Below are positions 8,785-17,547 of a stretch of 64,000 bases of DNA, piece by piece (positions within the stretch are counted from its first letter, which is position 1; each line of letters starts with the position of its first letter). Source of the stretch: Pseudomonas viridiflava (lineage in GTDB: Bacteria > Pseudomonadota > Gammaproteobacteria > Pseudomonadales > Pseudomonadaceae); contig NZ_UUON01000001.1 of NCBI RefSeq assembly GCF_900590885.1, positions 248,001 to 312,000 on the forward strand, given 5' to 3'. The notes beneath the pieces were generated by a model that saw only the letters and a program-made list of their open reading frames with translations, had not been told where the DNA came from and did no database searches. The position numbers and the translations under genes were made by a program.

Positions 8785-9705
8785 ATGACTTCCAGCGTAC
8801 TGCCCAGCGTCTTTTTCGACCACAGCCGGCACACCCTGAGTGTGCGCAAAGTCGAAGCCCGGCTCGATGTCTTGGCCTTCACGGGCCACGAACACCTCAG
8901 CCAGCCCTACAGCTACACCGTGGAATTCACCAGCACCGAGCGTGACCTGGCGGCAGATTCCTTGCTCGGCCAGGACGCCCGTTTCAGCCTGCACGCCGCA
9001 GCGCCAAAAAAACGTTCGTTTCTGGACCTTAGTGCAGAGGAAATCAAACCGCTGCGCACCCTGTATGGCGTGATCACCGGCTTCAAACGCAACTCCGGCT
9101 CCAGCGACCAGGCCAGTTATGCCGTCACTTTGCAGCCGCGCCTGGCGCTACTGGCGCGCGGTCGGCAGTACCGCATCTACCAGCACCAATCCGTGCCGGA
9201 AATCGTCGAAAGCATCCTGCGTAACCGCCACGGCTTCCTTGGCCAGGACTTCCTGTTCAGCCTGAAACGCGACTACCCCCGGCGCGAACAGGTGATGCAA
9301 TACGGCGAAAGCGACCTGGACTTTATCGCCCGTCTGCTGGCCGAAGTCGGCATCTGGTACCGCTTCACCGCCGACGACCGCCTGGGTATCGACGTGGTCG
9401 AGTTCTGCGACGATCAACGCCTCTATCAGTTCGGCCTTGAGCTGCCATTGCGCCCGCAGTCCGGGCTCGGCAGCAGTGGGCAGGACGGAGTGTGGCAACT
9501 GCAATCGAGCCACGCGGTGGTCGAGAAGCAGGTGCATATCCGCGCCTACCAGCACCGCGACGCCCGCGCCGACCTCAGCGGCGAAATCGACCAGACACGC
9601 GGTGCAACCACCACCTACGGCGAGGCTTACCACTACGCCGAACCCTATAGCGCGCTTGGCGACCGCTTGGATCAAGACGAACGCCTGCTAAGCGAAAGCG
9701 GCTAG
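8785..9705 (+). CDS. Truncated type VI secretion tip protein VgrG (N-terminal part only)
   Basis: The 306 residues match the gp27-like half of VgrG: FFDHSRHTLSVRKVEARLDVL-type opening, LLGQDARFSL, the TLYGVITGFKR strand, YAVTLQPRLALLARG, and the YPRREQVMQYGESDLDFIARLLAE signature. Full VgrG proteins run to 600 residues or more, with gp5 OB-fold and beta-helix parts. Here the frame stops at TAG 9703-9705 shortly after DQDERLLSESG and no VgrG-like sequence resumes before aqpZ, so the spike is missing. No other T6SS genes lie nearby. It is best seen as a decayed orphan vgrG that keeps an intact leader. Confidence 0.85.
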   Translation: MTSSVLPSVFFDHSRHTLSVRKVEARLDVLAFTGHEHLSQPYSYTVEFTSTERDLAADSLLGQDARFSLHAAAPKKRSFLDLSAEEIKPLRTLYGVITGFKRNSGSSDQASYAVTLQPRLALLARGRQYRIYQHQSVPEIVESILRNRHGFLGQDFLFSLKRDYPRREQVMQYGESDLDFIARLLAEVGIWYRFTADDRLGIDVVEFCDDQRLYQFGLELPLRPQSGLGSSGQDGVWQLQSSHAVVEKQVHIRAYQHRDARADLSGEIDQTRGATTTYGEAYHYAEPYSALGDRLDQDERLLSESG

Positions 9706-9846
9706 CCAACAGCTCCCAGTCGACGCTAACGACCTGCACAACACAAACCAGATAAGTCTTACAGGGCACTTTGATGCCGATTGCTACCGTCGCCACGACC
9801 GCCCACATCCAGTGGTGACGGCGCGTGAACTGCAATGGAGTCGATT

Positions 9847-10539
9847 GTGCAAAAACGTCTGATCGCAGAGTTCCTGGGGACTTTCTGGCTGACCTTCGGC
9901 GGGTGTGGCAGTGCCATTCTGGCGGCGGCATTTCCTGGGTTGGGCATTGGTTTTGCCGGGGTGTCCCTGGCCTTCGGGCTTACCGTGTTGACCATGGCCT
10001 ATGCCGTGGGCGGCATTTCCGGCGGGCACTTCAACCCGGCGGTGACCATCGGGCTGTGGGTGGGGCGCCGCGTACCGGCCATTGATGTACTGCCGTACAT
10101 CGTGGTGCAGGTGGTGGGCGCAATTGCGGCGGCGGCGGCGTTGTACGTGATCGCCAATGGGCAGCCCGGTTTCGAGCTGGGTGGCTTTGCCGCCAACGGC
10201 TTCGGCCCGTTGAGCCCCGGCCTGTTTGACATGAAGGCCGCGCTGCTGGCCGAAGTGCTCGCCACGTTCTTCTTTGTGCTGATCATCATGCGCGTGACTG
10301 CACCGGGCGCGGCTCCCGGCTTTGCGCCGATTGCCATCGGACTGGCGCTGACCTTGATTCACCTGGTGCTGATCCCGGTGACCAACACCTCGGTCAATCC
10401 GGCGCGCAGCACCGGGCCGGCATTGTTTGCCGGGCCGGAGTACATCTCGCAGCTGTGGCTGTTCTGGGTGGCGCCGATTGCCGGCGGGGTGCTGGGCGCA
10501 TTGGCCGCGCGGGGTCTGGGCACACGCGGGTCGGTTTGA
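9847..10539 (+). CDS. aqpZ: Aquaporin Z
   Basis: Water channel of the inner membrane, about 230 residues with six helices. Both NPA half-helix motifs are present ([10 protein letters not shown] and [12 protein letters not shown]), and the conserved Arg follows the second NPA as required for the selectivity filter. [20 protein letters not shown] matches the AqpZ N-terminus. GTG 9847 was chosen because GGAG lies six bases upstream and it gives the normal N-terminal length; an ATG at 9835 is in frame but would use the GGAG as coding sequence. The gene is monocistronic and closed by a strong terminator. Confidence 0.92.
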   Translation: MQKRLIAEFLGTFWLTFGGCGSAILAAAFPGLGIGFAGVSLAFGLTVLTMAYAVGGISGGHFNPAVTIGLWVGRRVPAIDVLPYIVVQVVGAIAAAAALYVIANGQPGFELGGFAANGFGPLSPGLFDMKAALLAEVLATFFFVLIIMRVTAPGAAPGFAPIAIGLALTLIHLVLIPVTNTSVNPARSTGPALFAGPEYISQLWLFWVAPIAGGVLGALAARGLGTRGSV

Positions 10540-10566
10540 ATATCGCACCTTTGTGACGCGGTCGTG

Positions 10567-10603
10567 AAAAAGGAAGCTGTCAGGGAGACGCTTCCTTTTT
10601 TTT
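10567..10603 (+). terminator. Rho-independent terminator after aqpZ
   Basis: AAAAAGGAAGC (10567-10577) pairs with GCTTCCTTTTT (10590-10600), followed by further T residues. The stem is 11 bp with a 12-base loop, 27 bases after the aqpZ stop. Confidence 0.85.
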
Positions 10604-10662
10604 GCGTTATAAAATCGCACCACTACCGTTGGTCGACTTTCATTGTTCAGAAAGTTATTAAG

Positions 10663-10691
10663 TTGACGTCATTTTTCCTGCCTTCTAATAT
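10663..10691 (+). promoter_or_regulatory. Sigma-70 type promoter for the lipoprotein pair
   Basis: TTGACG at 10663-10668 and TAATAT at 10686-10691 are separated by 17 bases, a near-consensus arrangement, about 90 bases upstream of the GTG at 10780. The -10 box lies inside the left arm of an inverted repeat, CTAATATC (10685-10692) with GATATTAG (10714-10721), which could be an operator. Confidence 0.65.
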
Positions 10692-10779
10692 CGCCAGCCA
10701 CTGATGGCATAGTGATATTAGTTGTCCGTCTGCTGTGCCCGACATTGCTTACACACCTCACCCTTAAAAGGACTTTCCC

Positions 10780-11475
10780 GTGGGATTTCGCGCGTTCCGA
10801 AACTGTATTGCCCTGATTTTTGTATGCTCCGGCCTGTTTGGCTGCGCGGCCAATATTCAAAAGCCCATCGAACTCGACGCCCAATTCTGGAGTGACAAGA
10901 ACCAGACCATCGGCGTAGCCATGAGCACCTTGCCGCCGTCGGAACTGGTGTTGGCCGGACAACAGGGGCTGTTGGACCTGGCGATCAACAAGGGCATCAA
11001 CAGCAAGCTCAGCGATCAGGTCAGCACCTGGAAGCTGCAAGACACCACGTCGATCCCGGATGAAATCGTCGCCAAGCTGGTGGCCAAGGGTTACAAGGCC
11101 AAGCGCATCGACGACGCCGTCGACGTCAAGTTGTTCAAGGAAAACAAATTCCGCGAAGGTTTCTTTGGCCGCGACTTGACGCCGTTGCAAGCCAAGTACG
11201 GCGTGGATCGCCTGCTGCTGATTTCCTACACCGCGAGCGGCGCCTACCGCACCTACTACAGCGTGGTGCCAACCAGCGTACCGACCCCGCAAGTCGGCGG
11301 TATCGGCCTGGTGGTCGACCTGCATGACAACCACCTGCTCTGGTACAAGCCGTTCGCCGTGACCCAGCCCGCCCAGGGCGAGTGGGACCAGCCCAACTAC
11401 AGCAACCTGTCGAACGCCTACTACCAGGCCGTGGACAGCAGCCGCCAACTGGTTATTACCCCGTTCGCCCAATGA
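10780..11475 (+). CDS. Putative lipoprotein of unknown function
   Basis: A 231-residue exported protein. Residues 1-21 form a signal sequence ending in the lipobox LFGC, so Cys22 is the likely lipidated residue. The next residues are AANIQKP, with no Asp at +2, consistent with transport to the outer membrane. The rest is a soluble mixed alpha/beta protein with no family I can name; VDRLLLISYTASGAYRTYY and IGLVVDLHDNHLLWY look like a central sheet. GTG at 10780 is preceded by AAAAGGA. Its stop overlaps the start of a second lipoprotein gene, so the two are probably made together and may interact. Confidence 0.8.
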   Translation: MGFRAFRNCIALIFVCSGLFGCAANIQKPIELDAQFWSDKNQTIGVAMSTLPPSELVLAGQQGLLDLAINKGINSKLSDQVSTWKLQDTTSIPDEIVAKLVAKGYKAKRIDDAVDVKLFKENKFREGFFGRDLTPLQAKYGVDRLLLISYTASGAYRTYYSVVPTSVPTPQVGGIGLVVDLHDNHLLWYKPFAVTQPAQGEWDQPNYSNLSNAYYQAVDSSRQLVITPFAQ

Positions 11476-12368
11476 GGGCGTTGCGTTGCGCCATGCTGGC
11501 CGCCGGCAGCCTGTTGCTCGGTGCCTGCGCCCAGCAACCGTTGCCGGAGCGCGGTTTCAACACGCCGTCGGCGCTGTCGTATGTGAATGCCCACGGGGCC
11601 AAGGTCGAGGTGCGGTTGCCGACCGAAGGCTTCATCACCGCGTCGATGGTGATTGACAGCAAGACCGCCCTGAGCGCCGCGCAGACCACCGACAATGTGA
11701 CCCGCAACGCGGTGGGCGCGGGTGGCGTGGTGGGCTTGTTGATCGCCAGCGCCATCAACACCCGCACCGGTGTCGGCGCGCTGGAGCGCGATGCACGCCA
11801 GAGTGCCGAGCACGACTCGCGACCGATGGCGGCATTGCTCGCGGAGCAGAACCTGGACACGCTGTTTACCCAACGCTACCAGCAGACTGGCCTGGCGGCA
11901 GGCTTGCCGGCGGCACAAGGGCAGGTCAGCGCACTGGTGTTGATTGAGCCGCGCCTGGTGCTCAGCGCCGACCGTGGCAGCTTCGTGCTGGTCAACCGCG
12001 TACAGGTGCAGGACATCGCCGGCTCCGTGCTCTATCAGCGGCGGATCGAAGTCGTCGGCCAGCCGTTCCGCAGTTGCGGCGCGCAGTGCATCGACGACGG
12101 CCACCTGGAAACCGCCAAGGTCAACGAGCAGCTTGAACGCTGCATCGATGAGTCCATGCGCGTGCTGGCCCAAGACCTGCGCGCCGCCGACAACCCGGCC
12201 GAGGTCGAGCAGACCGTGCGCTACGTGCTTGATGGCCGTCGCGTGGTCGAGCGCGGTCGGGTGCTGCCTTCGGCCGGCGTCTACAGCCGCTACCGAAACC
12301 TCGACGGCGCGATCAAATCGGTGCCCATGCCGTTTGAAAACGTGGCCGTGCAACGCGTCACGCCGTAA
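11472..12368 (+). CDS. Putative lipoprotein of unknown function (partner of preceding gene)
   Basis: A 298-residue exported protein starting with an ATG that overlaps the previous stop (ATGA). The signal sequence ends in LLLGAC, with Cys19 as probable lipid site followed by AQQ. A short hydrophobic glycine-rich stretch (AVGAGGVVGLLIASAIN, around residue 80) suggests membrane contact. C-x3-C (SCGAQC) occurs near residue 200. I do not recognise the family. Co-translation with another lipoprotein suggests a two-component envelope assembly. The upstream in-frame extension inside the previous gene is rejected because only this start gives a signal peptide. Confidence 0.8.
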   Translation: MRALRCAMLAAGSLLLGACAQQPLPERGFNTPSALSYVNAHGAKVEVRLPTEGFITASMVIDSKTALSAAQTTDNVTRNAVGAGGVVGLLIASAINTRTGVGALERDARQSAEHDSRPMAALLAEQNLDTLFTQRYQQTGLAAGLPAAQGQVSALVLIEPRLVLSADRGSFVLVNRVQVQDIAGSVLYQRRIEVVGQPFRSCGAQCIDDGHLETAKVNEQLERCIDESMRVLAQDLRAADNPAEVEQTVRYVLDGRRVVERGRVLPSAGVYSRYRNLDGAIKSVPMPFENVAVQRVTP

Positions 12369-12380
12369 CGGGCAGACGTT

Positions 12381-12405
12381 GCGCAGGCCCCATCGGGCAC
12401 TGCGC
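12381..12405. terminator. Convergent stem-loop between lipoprotein gene and transaldolase
   Basis: GCGCAG (12381-12386) pairs with CTGCGC (12400-12405), and GCCC pairs with GGGC inside it around a CATC loop, with one bulged A. It lies between two genes that end toward each other. There is no T-run, so efficiency as an intrinsic terminator is uncertain. Confidence 0.5.
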
Positions 12406-12418
12406 GACGCCTTCAGGT

Positions 12419-13342
12419 TTATGGATTGCTCAGCAGTTTCTCGAGCTTTTCCTGGTCCCGCGCGAACTGGCGAATGCCTTCGGCGAGTTTCTCGGTGGCC
12501 ATTGCGTCTTCGTTGGAGGCCCAGCGGAACTGCGCTTCGGTCAGGTTTTGACGCGGCTCGCCGTCGGCGCCGGGCGCCAGTTTACGTTCCAGGGTGCCCT
12601 GGTCTTCGTCGAGTTTTTGCAGCAGGTCGGGGCTGATGGTCAGGCGGTCGCAACCGGCCAGCTCTTCGATCTGGCTGAGGGTACGGAAGCTGGCACCCAT
12701 GACCACGGTGTTGATCTGGTTGGCCTTGTAGTAGTTGTAGATGCGCGTCACCGACTGCACGCCCGGGTCCTCGGCGCCGGTGTAGTCCTGGCCGGTGCTC
12801 TTGCGGTACCAGTCGTAGATGCGACCCACGAACGGCGAGATCAAAAACACCCCGGCGTCCGCGCAGGCCTGGGCCTGGGCGAAGGAGAACAGCAGGGTCA
12901 GGTTGGTCTGGATGCCGGCCTTTTCCAGGCGCTCGGCGGTGCGGATGCCTTCCCAGGTGGAGGCCAGTTTGATCAGCACGCGGTCACGGCCGATGCCGGC
13001 CTGGTCGTACAGGGCGATCAACTGGTTGGCCTTGGCCCACAGCGCGTCTTCGTCGAAGGACAACCGCGCGTCGACTTCGGTGGAGATACGCCCCGGGATC
13101 ACCTTGAGAATCCCTGCACCTACCGACACCGCAAAGTGGTCGCAGGCCAGGTCGACATCGCCCTTGGACAGCGTCACGGCGCTGCGCAGCAGCTCGGCGT
13201 ATTCAGGGATGGCGGCGGCCTTGAGCAGCAGCGAAGGGTTGGTGGTGGCGTCCACCGGGCGCAGGCGGCTGATGGCTTCGAGGTCGCCGGTGTCGCAGAC
13301 CACGGTGGTGAATTGCTTGAGTTGTTCGAGCTTGGACGTCAT
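12419..13342 (-). CDS. tal: Transaldolase
   Basis: Cytoplasmic class I transaldolase that transfers a dihydroxyacetone unit between sugar phosphates. The 307-residue protein has the family motif [13 protein letters not shown] (residues 30-42) and the Schiff-base lysine Lys125 in [16 protein letters not shown]. Length and sequence match the TalB type. ATG 13342 is preferred over an upstream in-frame codon because [10 protein letters not shown] is the canonical start and GGAG lies about ten bases before it. It forms the distal end of the minus arm of a catabolic locus that also has a split transketolase, so it probably serves that pathway rather than only the general pentose phosphate pathway. 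Confidence 0.95.
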   Translation of the reverse strand: MTSKLEQLKQFTTVVCDTGDLEAISRLRPVDATTNPSLLLKAAAIPEYAELLRSAVTLSKGDVDLACDHFAVSVGAGILKVIPGRISTEVDARLSFDEDALWAKANQLIALYDQAGIGRDRVLIKLASTWEGIRTAERLEKAGIQTNLTLLFSFAQAQACADAGVFLISPFVGRIYDWYRKSTGQDYTGAEDPGVQSVTRIYNYYKANQINTVVMGASFRTLSQIEELAGCDRLTISPDLLQKLDEDQGTLERKLAPGADGEPRQNLTEAQFRWASNEDAMATEKLAEGIRQFARDQEKLEKLLSNP

Positions 13343-13363
13343 AGCGGCTGTCTCCAAAAAAGG

Positions 13364-14317
13364 TTATTGGTTGAGGGCCTGTGCGGTATCCAGGTCGGTG
13401 ATCAGGATGTCCAGGTAGCCGCCCTTGAGCGCGCCACGAATCGCCTGGACCTTGTTCAGCCCGCCGGCCAGGCCGAGCACTCGGTGGATGGCGCGCAACT
13501 TGGGCAGCGCCACCGACACCACGAATTCTTCATCTTCTTCCAGCACCGGTTTGCCCTGGGCATCGAAGTAACGCAGGCAGATATCGCCGACGGCGCCGCG
13601 CTCGGCCAACAGGCGCAGCATGTCTTCGGTGTAGTAGTTGCCGCTGTTGCGCAGCAGCTGCGAGGGCTCCAGGTCGCCGATGCCGACAATCGCCAGGGTG
13701 ATGCTGTCAAAGCGTTGCAGCACTTCCTTGACCTCTTCCATCTGCACGATGCGCTGCTTGCTCTGCACCGATTGCTCGATGCTCTGCGACGGCAGCAGAA
13801 ACGCCGGGCAGTTGAGCAGGGTGGCCAGGCGTTGGGTCAGCAGGGTGGCTTCGAACGCACCTTTGTTGCCGACGCCACCCAGCAGTTGTACCACTTCCTG
13901 GGCGGCCTGTTTGCCCGGTTGCGCGTGCAAGTGCCCGACCATGGCGCGAATGGTGCTGCTCCACGACGAAATGCCGATATGGTCCTGGGGCGACAGGCTG
14001 GTTTCGAGGTAATGCGCGGCGGCCGAGCCGATGGCCTGCTTGATGCTTTCATCGTTGCCGGGTTCGGTGGCTTCTACCACGATCACCCGGCGTACGCCGT
14101 AGCGGCGCTGCAACTGGGTTTCCAGCTCCAGGTGCAGGCCTTGCAGGCGCATCACGCTGATCTTCACCACGCCTTCCTGCAGCGCCCGGCGCAGGGCGCG
14201 GCTGATAAACGACTGGGACAGGTCCAGCTGCGTGGAGATTTCGGACTGCTTGAGCCCTTCTTCGTAATAGAGGCTCGCGATCTTGGTGATCAGTCGCTGT
14301 TCTTCGATTTGGCTCAT
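13364..14317 (-). CDS. SorC/DeoR-type sugar-binding transcriptional regulator
   Basis: A 317-residue regulator with an N-terminal helix-turn-helix (LYYEEGLKQSEISTQLDLSQ and SFISRALRRALQEG) followed by the SorC sugar-phosphate-binding domain, recognisable by VQLLGGVGNKGAFEATLLTQ, LAIVGIGDLEPSQL, GAVGDICLRYFDAQG and the C-terminal RAIHRVLGLAGG. These proteins sense a phosphorylated pathway intermediate. It lies 21 bases from the transaldolase gene and about 45 from the SDR gene, inside the catabolic locus it most likely controls. Palindromes at 19623-19635 and 19767-19780 in the divergent promoter region are candidate binding sites. Confidence 0.92.
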   Translation of the reverse strand: MSQIEEQRLITKIASLYYEEGLKQSEISTQLDLSQSFISRALRRALQEGVVKISVMRLQGLHLELETQLQRRYGVRRVIVVEATEPGNDESIKQAIGSAAAHYLETSLSPQDHIGISSWSSTIRAMVGHLHAQPGKQAAQEVVQLLGGVGNKGAFEATLLTQRLATLLNCPAFLLPSQSIEQSVQSKQRIVQMEEVKEVLQRFDSITLAIVGIGDLEPSQLLRNSGNYYTEDMLRLLAERGAVGDICLRYFDAQGKPVLEEDEEFVVSVALPKLRAIHRVLGLAGGLNKVQAIRGALKGGYLDILITDLDTAQALNQ

Positions 14318-14362
14318 GAAGGCCTCAATGGTTGACTCAATGCGGGTGAGGATACCAAACCC

Positions 14363-15163
14363 TTACGACATGATCAGGCCGCCGTCGATATTGATCGCCT
14401 GGCCGGTCAGGTAGGCCGCGTCGTCCGAGGCCAGGAACGCCACCAGGCCGGCCACATCCGACGGCTTGCCGGCGCGGCGCAGGGGGATGTTCTTGACCCA
14501 TTCGGCCATCAACTCGCCCTTGCCGTAGCGTTTTTCATCGGTGCTGAGGATCTCGCCCCACACGCGGTCGTTGTAGTCCCACATCTCGCTTTCGATGATG
14601 CCCGGGCAAAACGCGTTGACCGTGATGTTATGCGGCGCCAGCTCCAAGGACAGGCTCTGGGTGATGCCGATCACGCCCATCTTGCTCGCGGCGTAGTGCG
14701 GCGTATAGATAAACCCCTGGCGGCCCTGGCCGGAGGAGGTGTTGATCAAGCGCCCGCTGCCTTGCTTGACCATGTATTTGGCCGCTTCCCGGCAGCCCAG
14801 CCACACGCCGGTGGTGTTGACCTGCAGCACCTTGTCGAAGTCGGCGCGGGGCATTTTGTCGTAGTGATCGATGGTGATGATGCCGGCGTTCTGCACTGAC
14901 ACGTCGATGCTGCCAAAGCGCGCGTGGCCTTCGCGGTAGAGCTTTTCGATGTCGGCCTCGTTTGTGACATCGATGCCGAGGGCGAGGGCGTTGACCCCGT
15001 ATTCCTGGGCCAATTGGTCGGCGGTGAAGGTCACGCGTTCCAGGTCATTGGAGGCCAGCACCAGGTTGGCGCCTTCCTGGGCAAAACGCTCGGCAATGCC
15101 GGCGCCGATGCCACGGCAGGCGCCGGTGATGACTACAGTTTTACCGCTGAATCGTTGCGACAT
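14363..15163 (-). CDS. SDR-family dehydrogenase (probable polyol or ketose dehydrogenase)
   Basis: A 266-residue short-chain dehydrogenase. The nucleotide-binding TGACRGIG is at residues 13-20, NAG lies in VQNAGIITID, and the catalytic Ser and Tyr-x3-Lys occur in INTSSGQG and YAASKMG. The long loop SEMWDYNDRVWGEIL resembles acetoin, sorbitol and galactitol dehydrogenases. It probably interconverts a sugar alcohol and a ketose with NAD(H). It shares the minus-strand unit with a second SDR, an ABC importer, a regulator and transaldolase, so it is likely one of two oxidation steps feeding the FGGY kinase. Confidence 0.88.
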   Translation of the reverse strand: MSQRFSGKTVVITGACRGIGAGIAERFAQEGANLVLASNDLERVTFTADQLAQEYGVNALALGIDVTNEADIEKLYREGHARFGSIDVSVQNAGIITIDHYDKMPRADFDKVLQVNTTGVWLGCREAAKYMVKQGSGRLINTSSGQGRQGFIYTPHYAASKMGVIGITQSLSLELAPHNITVNAFCPGIIESEMWDYNDRVWGEILSTDEKRYGKGELMAEWVKNIPLRRAGKPSDVAGLVAFLASDDAAYLTGQAINIDGGLIMS

Positions 15164-15172
15164 GACGAGCTC

Positions 15173-15937
15173 CTACCAGCAGACAAAACCGCCATCGACC
15201 AACAGGTCGACGCCGGTGCAAAAAGATGAGGCCTGGCTGACCAGGAAGATCGCCGGGCCGACCATTTCTTCCACGCTGGCCATGCGGCCCATGGGCGTGG
15301 TCTGTTCGAAAATCTTCACCTGGTCGGCGACTTCCGGGCGTGAGTTCATCGGCGTGGCGGTGTAGCCGGGGCTGATGCAATTGACGCGCAGGCCCTTGTC
15401 TGCCCATTCCATCGCCAGGCTTTTGCTCAAGTGGATCACCCCGGCCTTGGAGGTGTTGTAGTGCGCTTGCAACAGGCCCCGGTTGACGATGCTGCCGGAC
15501 ATGGAGGCGATATTGACGATGGCGCCTTTACCCCGCGGCAACATCACTGCGGCCTGGGCCTGGCAGCTGAGGAAGATGCCGGTGAGGTTGATGTCCAGGG
15601 TGGTCTGCCAGCGCTGCAGCTCGAGGTCTTCGGCGGCCTGGGCATTGGCGATGCCGGCACAGTTGACGGCCACGCTGAGTTCGCCGAGTTCCTGTTCGGT
15701 GCGGGCGACGGCGGCGTCCAGCGCGGCGCGTTCGGTGACCGTGCCGCTCAGGGCCAGGGCGCGACGGCCCAAGGCCTGGATGCGTTCTACGGTGCTGGCG
15801 ATGCCGGGGCTGCCGGGGAGGTCAAAGCAGGCGACGTCGGCGCCGGCTTCGGCGAGGCCAACGGCGATGGCTTGGCCGATGCCGCTGCCGGCACCGGTGA
15901 CAAAGGCGACTTGGCCCTGAAGACTAAAAAGTTGCAT
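15173..15937 (-). CDS. SDR-family dehydrogenase (D-arabinitol/sorbose reductase-like)
   Basis: A 254-residue short-chain dehydrogenase with TGAGSGIG at residues 15-22, NCAGIANA, the active-site Ser in NIASMSGS and YNTSKAG. The C-terminal run TPMGRMASVEEMVGPAIFL and TGVDLLVDGGFVCW is typical of polyol dehydrogenases acting on arabinitol, mannitol or sorbose-type substrates. It precedes the other SDR gene by nine bases. Two different polyol-type SDRs side by side suggest that the imported compound is oxidised at one position and perhaps reduced or oxidised at another, or that two related polyols are used. Confidence 0.88.
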   Translation of the reverse strand: MQLFSLQGQVAFVTGAGSGIGQAIAVGLAEAGADVACFDLPGSPGIASTVERIQALGRRALALSGTVTERAALDAAVARTEQELGELSVAVNCAGIANAQAAEDLELQRWQTTLDINLTGIFLSCQAQAAVMLPRGKGAIVNIASMSGSIVNRGLLQAHYNTSKAGVIHLSKSLAMEWADKGLRVNCISPGYTATPMNSRPEVADQVKIFEQTTPMGRMASVEEMVGPAIFLVSQASSFCTGVDLLVDGGFVCW

Positions 15938-15970
15938 GAATTACTCCAATCTTGAAATCACAGTAGGGCT

Positions 15971-16004
15971 AATGTGGGAGGGGGCAAGCCCCCTCCCACA
16001 TTTG
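15971..16004. repeat. Single REP palindrome
   Basis: AATGTGGGAGGGGG and CCCCCTCCCACATT pair around a CAAG loop. It lies between the SDR gene and the importer ATPase gene, inside a minus-strand transcription unit, where the hairpin could reduce or differentially stabilise the downstream mRNA. Confidence 0.92.
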
Positions 16005-16023
16005 AATCTCTATAGGTCTTGGG

Positions 16024-17532
16024 TTATGCGGTGGCCATTTCCATTACCGAAACCGGGGTGGCCTCGCCGCGCTCCAGAATCCCCATCTGCCGGCCCCGGC
16101 TCATCACCATCACCCGATGGGACAGCCCGAGCACTTCATCCAGATCCGAACTCACCACAATCACCGCCATGCCCTTGGCCGCCAGGTCCGCAATCACTTC
16201 ATAAATCGCCGCCCGCGCGCCCACGTCGATGCCGCGCGTTGGCTCATCGAGGATGAACACCTTGGGATTGCGCGCCAGCCACTTGGCAATGATGACCTTC
16301 TGCTGGTTACCGCCGGACAAACTGGAAATCCGCGACTGCGGCGCACCTTTAACTCCCAGGCGCGCCACCGCCGTGCGGGCAAATTCGCGCAGGGCAGCCG
16401 GGAACACCCAGCCGCTGCTATCCAGCAGGTCGGTGTTGCCGTAGATCAGGTTGTCTTCGATGCGATGCTCCACCACCACGCCTTGTTGCTTGCGGTCTTC
16501 GGGCACCAGCACCACACCGGCCTGGATCGCCTCGAAGGGGCTGCGCAGCTGGCGCACTTCACCGTCCAGCACCATATGCCCTTGAATGTCCTGGGCCGCA
16601 CCGGCGATGGTGCGCATCAGCTCCGTGCGCCCGGCGCCGACCACTCCGGCGATGCCGAACACTTCGCCGGCGCGCACGCTGAAGTCGATGCCGTGCAAGG
16701 CGAACTCACGGCAGCTCAAGTCTTTGACCTGCAACATCACTTGGTCTTGCGGCGCGTGCAGGGCAGGGAAGATGCGTTCCAGGCTGCGCCCGACCATCTG
16801 TTCCACCAGCTCGCGCACCGGCACTTGCGCGGTGGCGTGCAGGGCGATCTGGCGACCGTCGCGCAGCACCAGCACGCGGTCGGCGATGCGCGCGATTTCT
16901 TCCAGGCGGTGGCTGATATAGATAAACGACACACCCTCGGCTTTCAGCCGCTCGACCTGCTTGAACAGCAGCTCGGTTTCCTCGCCACCCAGGGCGGCGG
17001 TCGGCTCGTCGAGAATCAACAGGCTGGCCTTGAGGGTCAGCGCCTTGGCGATTTCCACCAGTTGCTGGGCCGCCACGCTCAGGCCTTCTACCTTACGCGA
17101 CGCCGGCACCTTGAGCCCCAGGCGTTCCAATTGGATCTGCGCCTGGGCCTCGATGTACTCGCGGTCCACCCGCCCGTGACGCATGGGCAGGCGGCCGACG
17201 AAGATGTTCTCGGCGATCGACAATTGCGGCAGCAGGCGGATTTCCTGGTGGATCAGGCCGATCCCGGCATTCAGCGCCGCGCCCGGTGAAGCCGGGGCGT
17301 AAGGCGCGCCGAGCCAGGTCATGCTGCCCCCGGCTTCGGGTTGCACCAGGCCGGCGATGATCGACGACAAGGTGGATTTGCCCGCGCCATTTTCACCGAG
17401 CAAGGCCAGGACTTCGCCGGGGCGAATATCCACGTTGACCTGCGACAACACCTGCACGGGCCCGTAGGCCTTGCTGATATTGCGCAGGCACAGCACCGCG
17501 TCGGCGCTGTTATCCAGAGCTGCTGCTTGCAT
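16024..17532 (-). CDS. Sugar ABC importer ATPase, RbsA type (double ABC domain)
   Basis: A 502-residue protein with two tandem ABC modules, as in RbsA/XylG/MglA. The first has Walker A LLGENGAGKST and Walker B LLILDEPTAAL. The second has the degenerate P-loop GVVGAGRTEL usual in this family, with signature LSGGNQQK and VFILDEPTRGIDVGA. It powers import through the adjacent RbsC-like permease. ATG 17532 is preferred because GGAGG lies five bases upstream; the in-frame TTG at 17544 would place that site inside the gene. Genes for binding protein and permease precede it on the same strand. Confidence 0.94.
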   Translation of the reverse strand: MQAAALDNSADAVLCLRNISKAYGPVQVLSQVNVDIRPGEVLALLGENGAGKSTLSSIIAGLVQPEAGGSMTWLGAPYAPASPGAALNAGIGLIHQEIRLLPQLSIAENIFVGRLPMRHGRVDREYIEAQAQIQLERLGLKVPASRKVEGLSVAAQQLVEIAKALTLKASLLILDEPTAALGGEETELLFKQVERLKAEGVSFIYISHRLEEIARIADRVLVLRDGRQIALHATAQVPVRELVEQMVGRSLERIFPALHAPQDQVMLQVKDLSCREFALHGIDFSVRAGEVFGIAGVVGAGRTELMRTIAGAAQDIQGHMVLDGEVRQLRSPFEAIQAGVVLVPEDRKQQGVVVEHRIEDNLIYGNTDLLDSSGWVFPAALREFARTAVARLGVKGAPQSRISSLSGGNQQKVIIAKWLARNPKVFILDEPTRGIDVGARAAIYEVIADLAAKGMAVIVVSSDLDEVLGLSHRVMVMSRGRQMGILERGEATPVSVMEMATA

Positions 17533-17547
17533 GACGACCTCCAAGGC

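Noticed and set aside
9706..9846. Open stretch of about 50 codons in the +1 frame after the VgrG stop, considered as the missing VgrG part
   Set aside because: Its translation does not resemble the VgrG middle or spike regions, so a simple frameshift does not explain the truncation.
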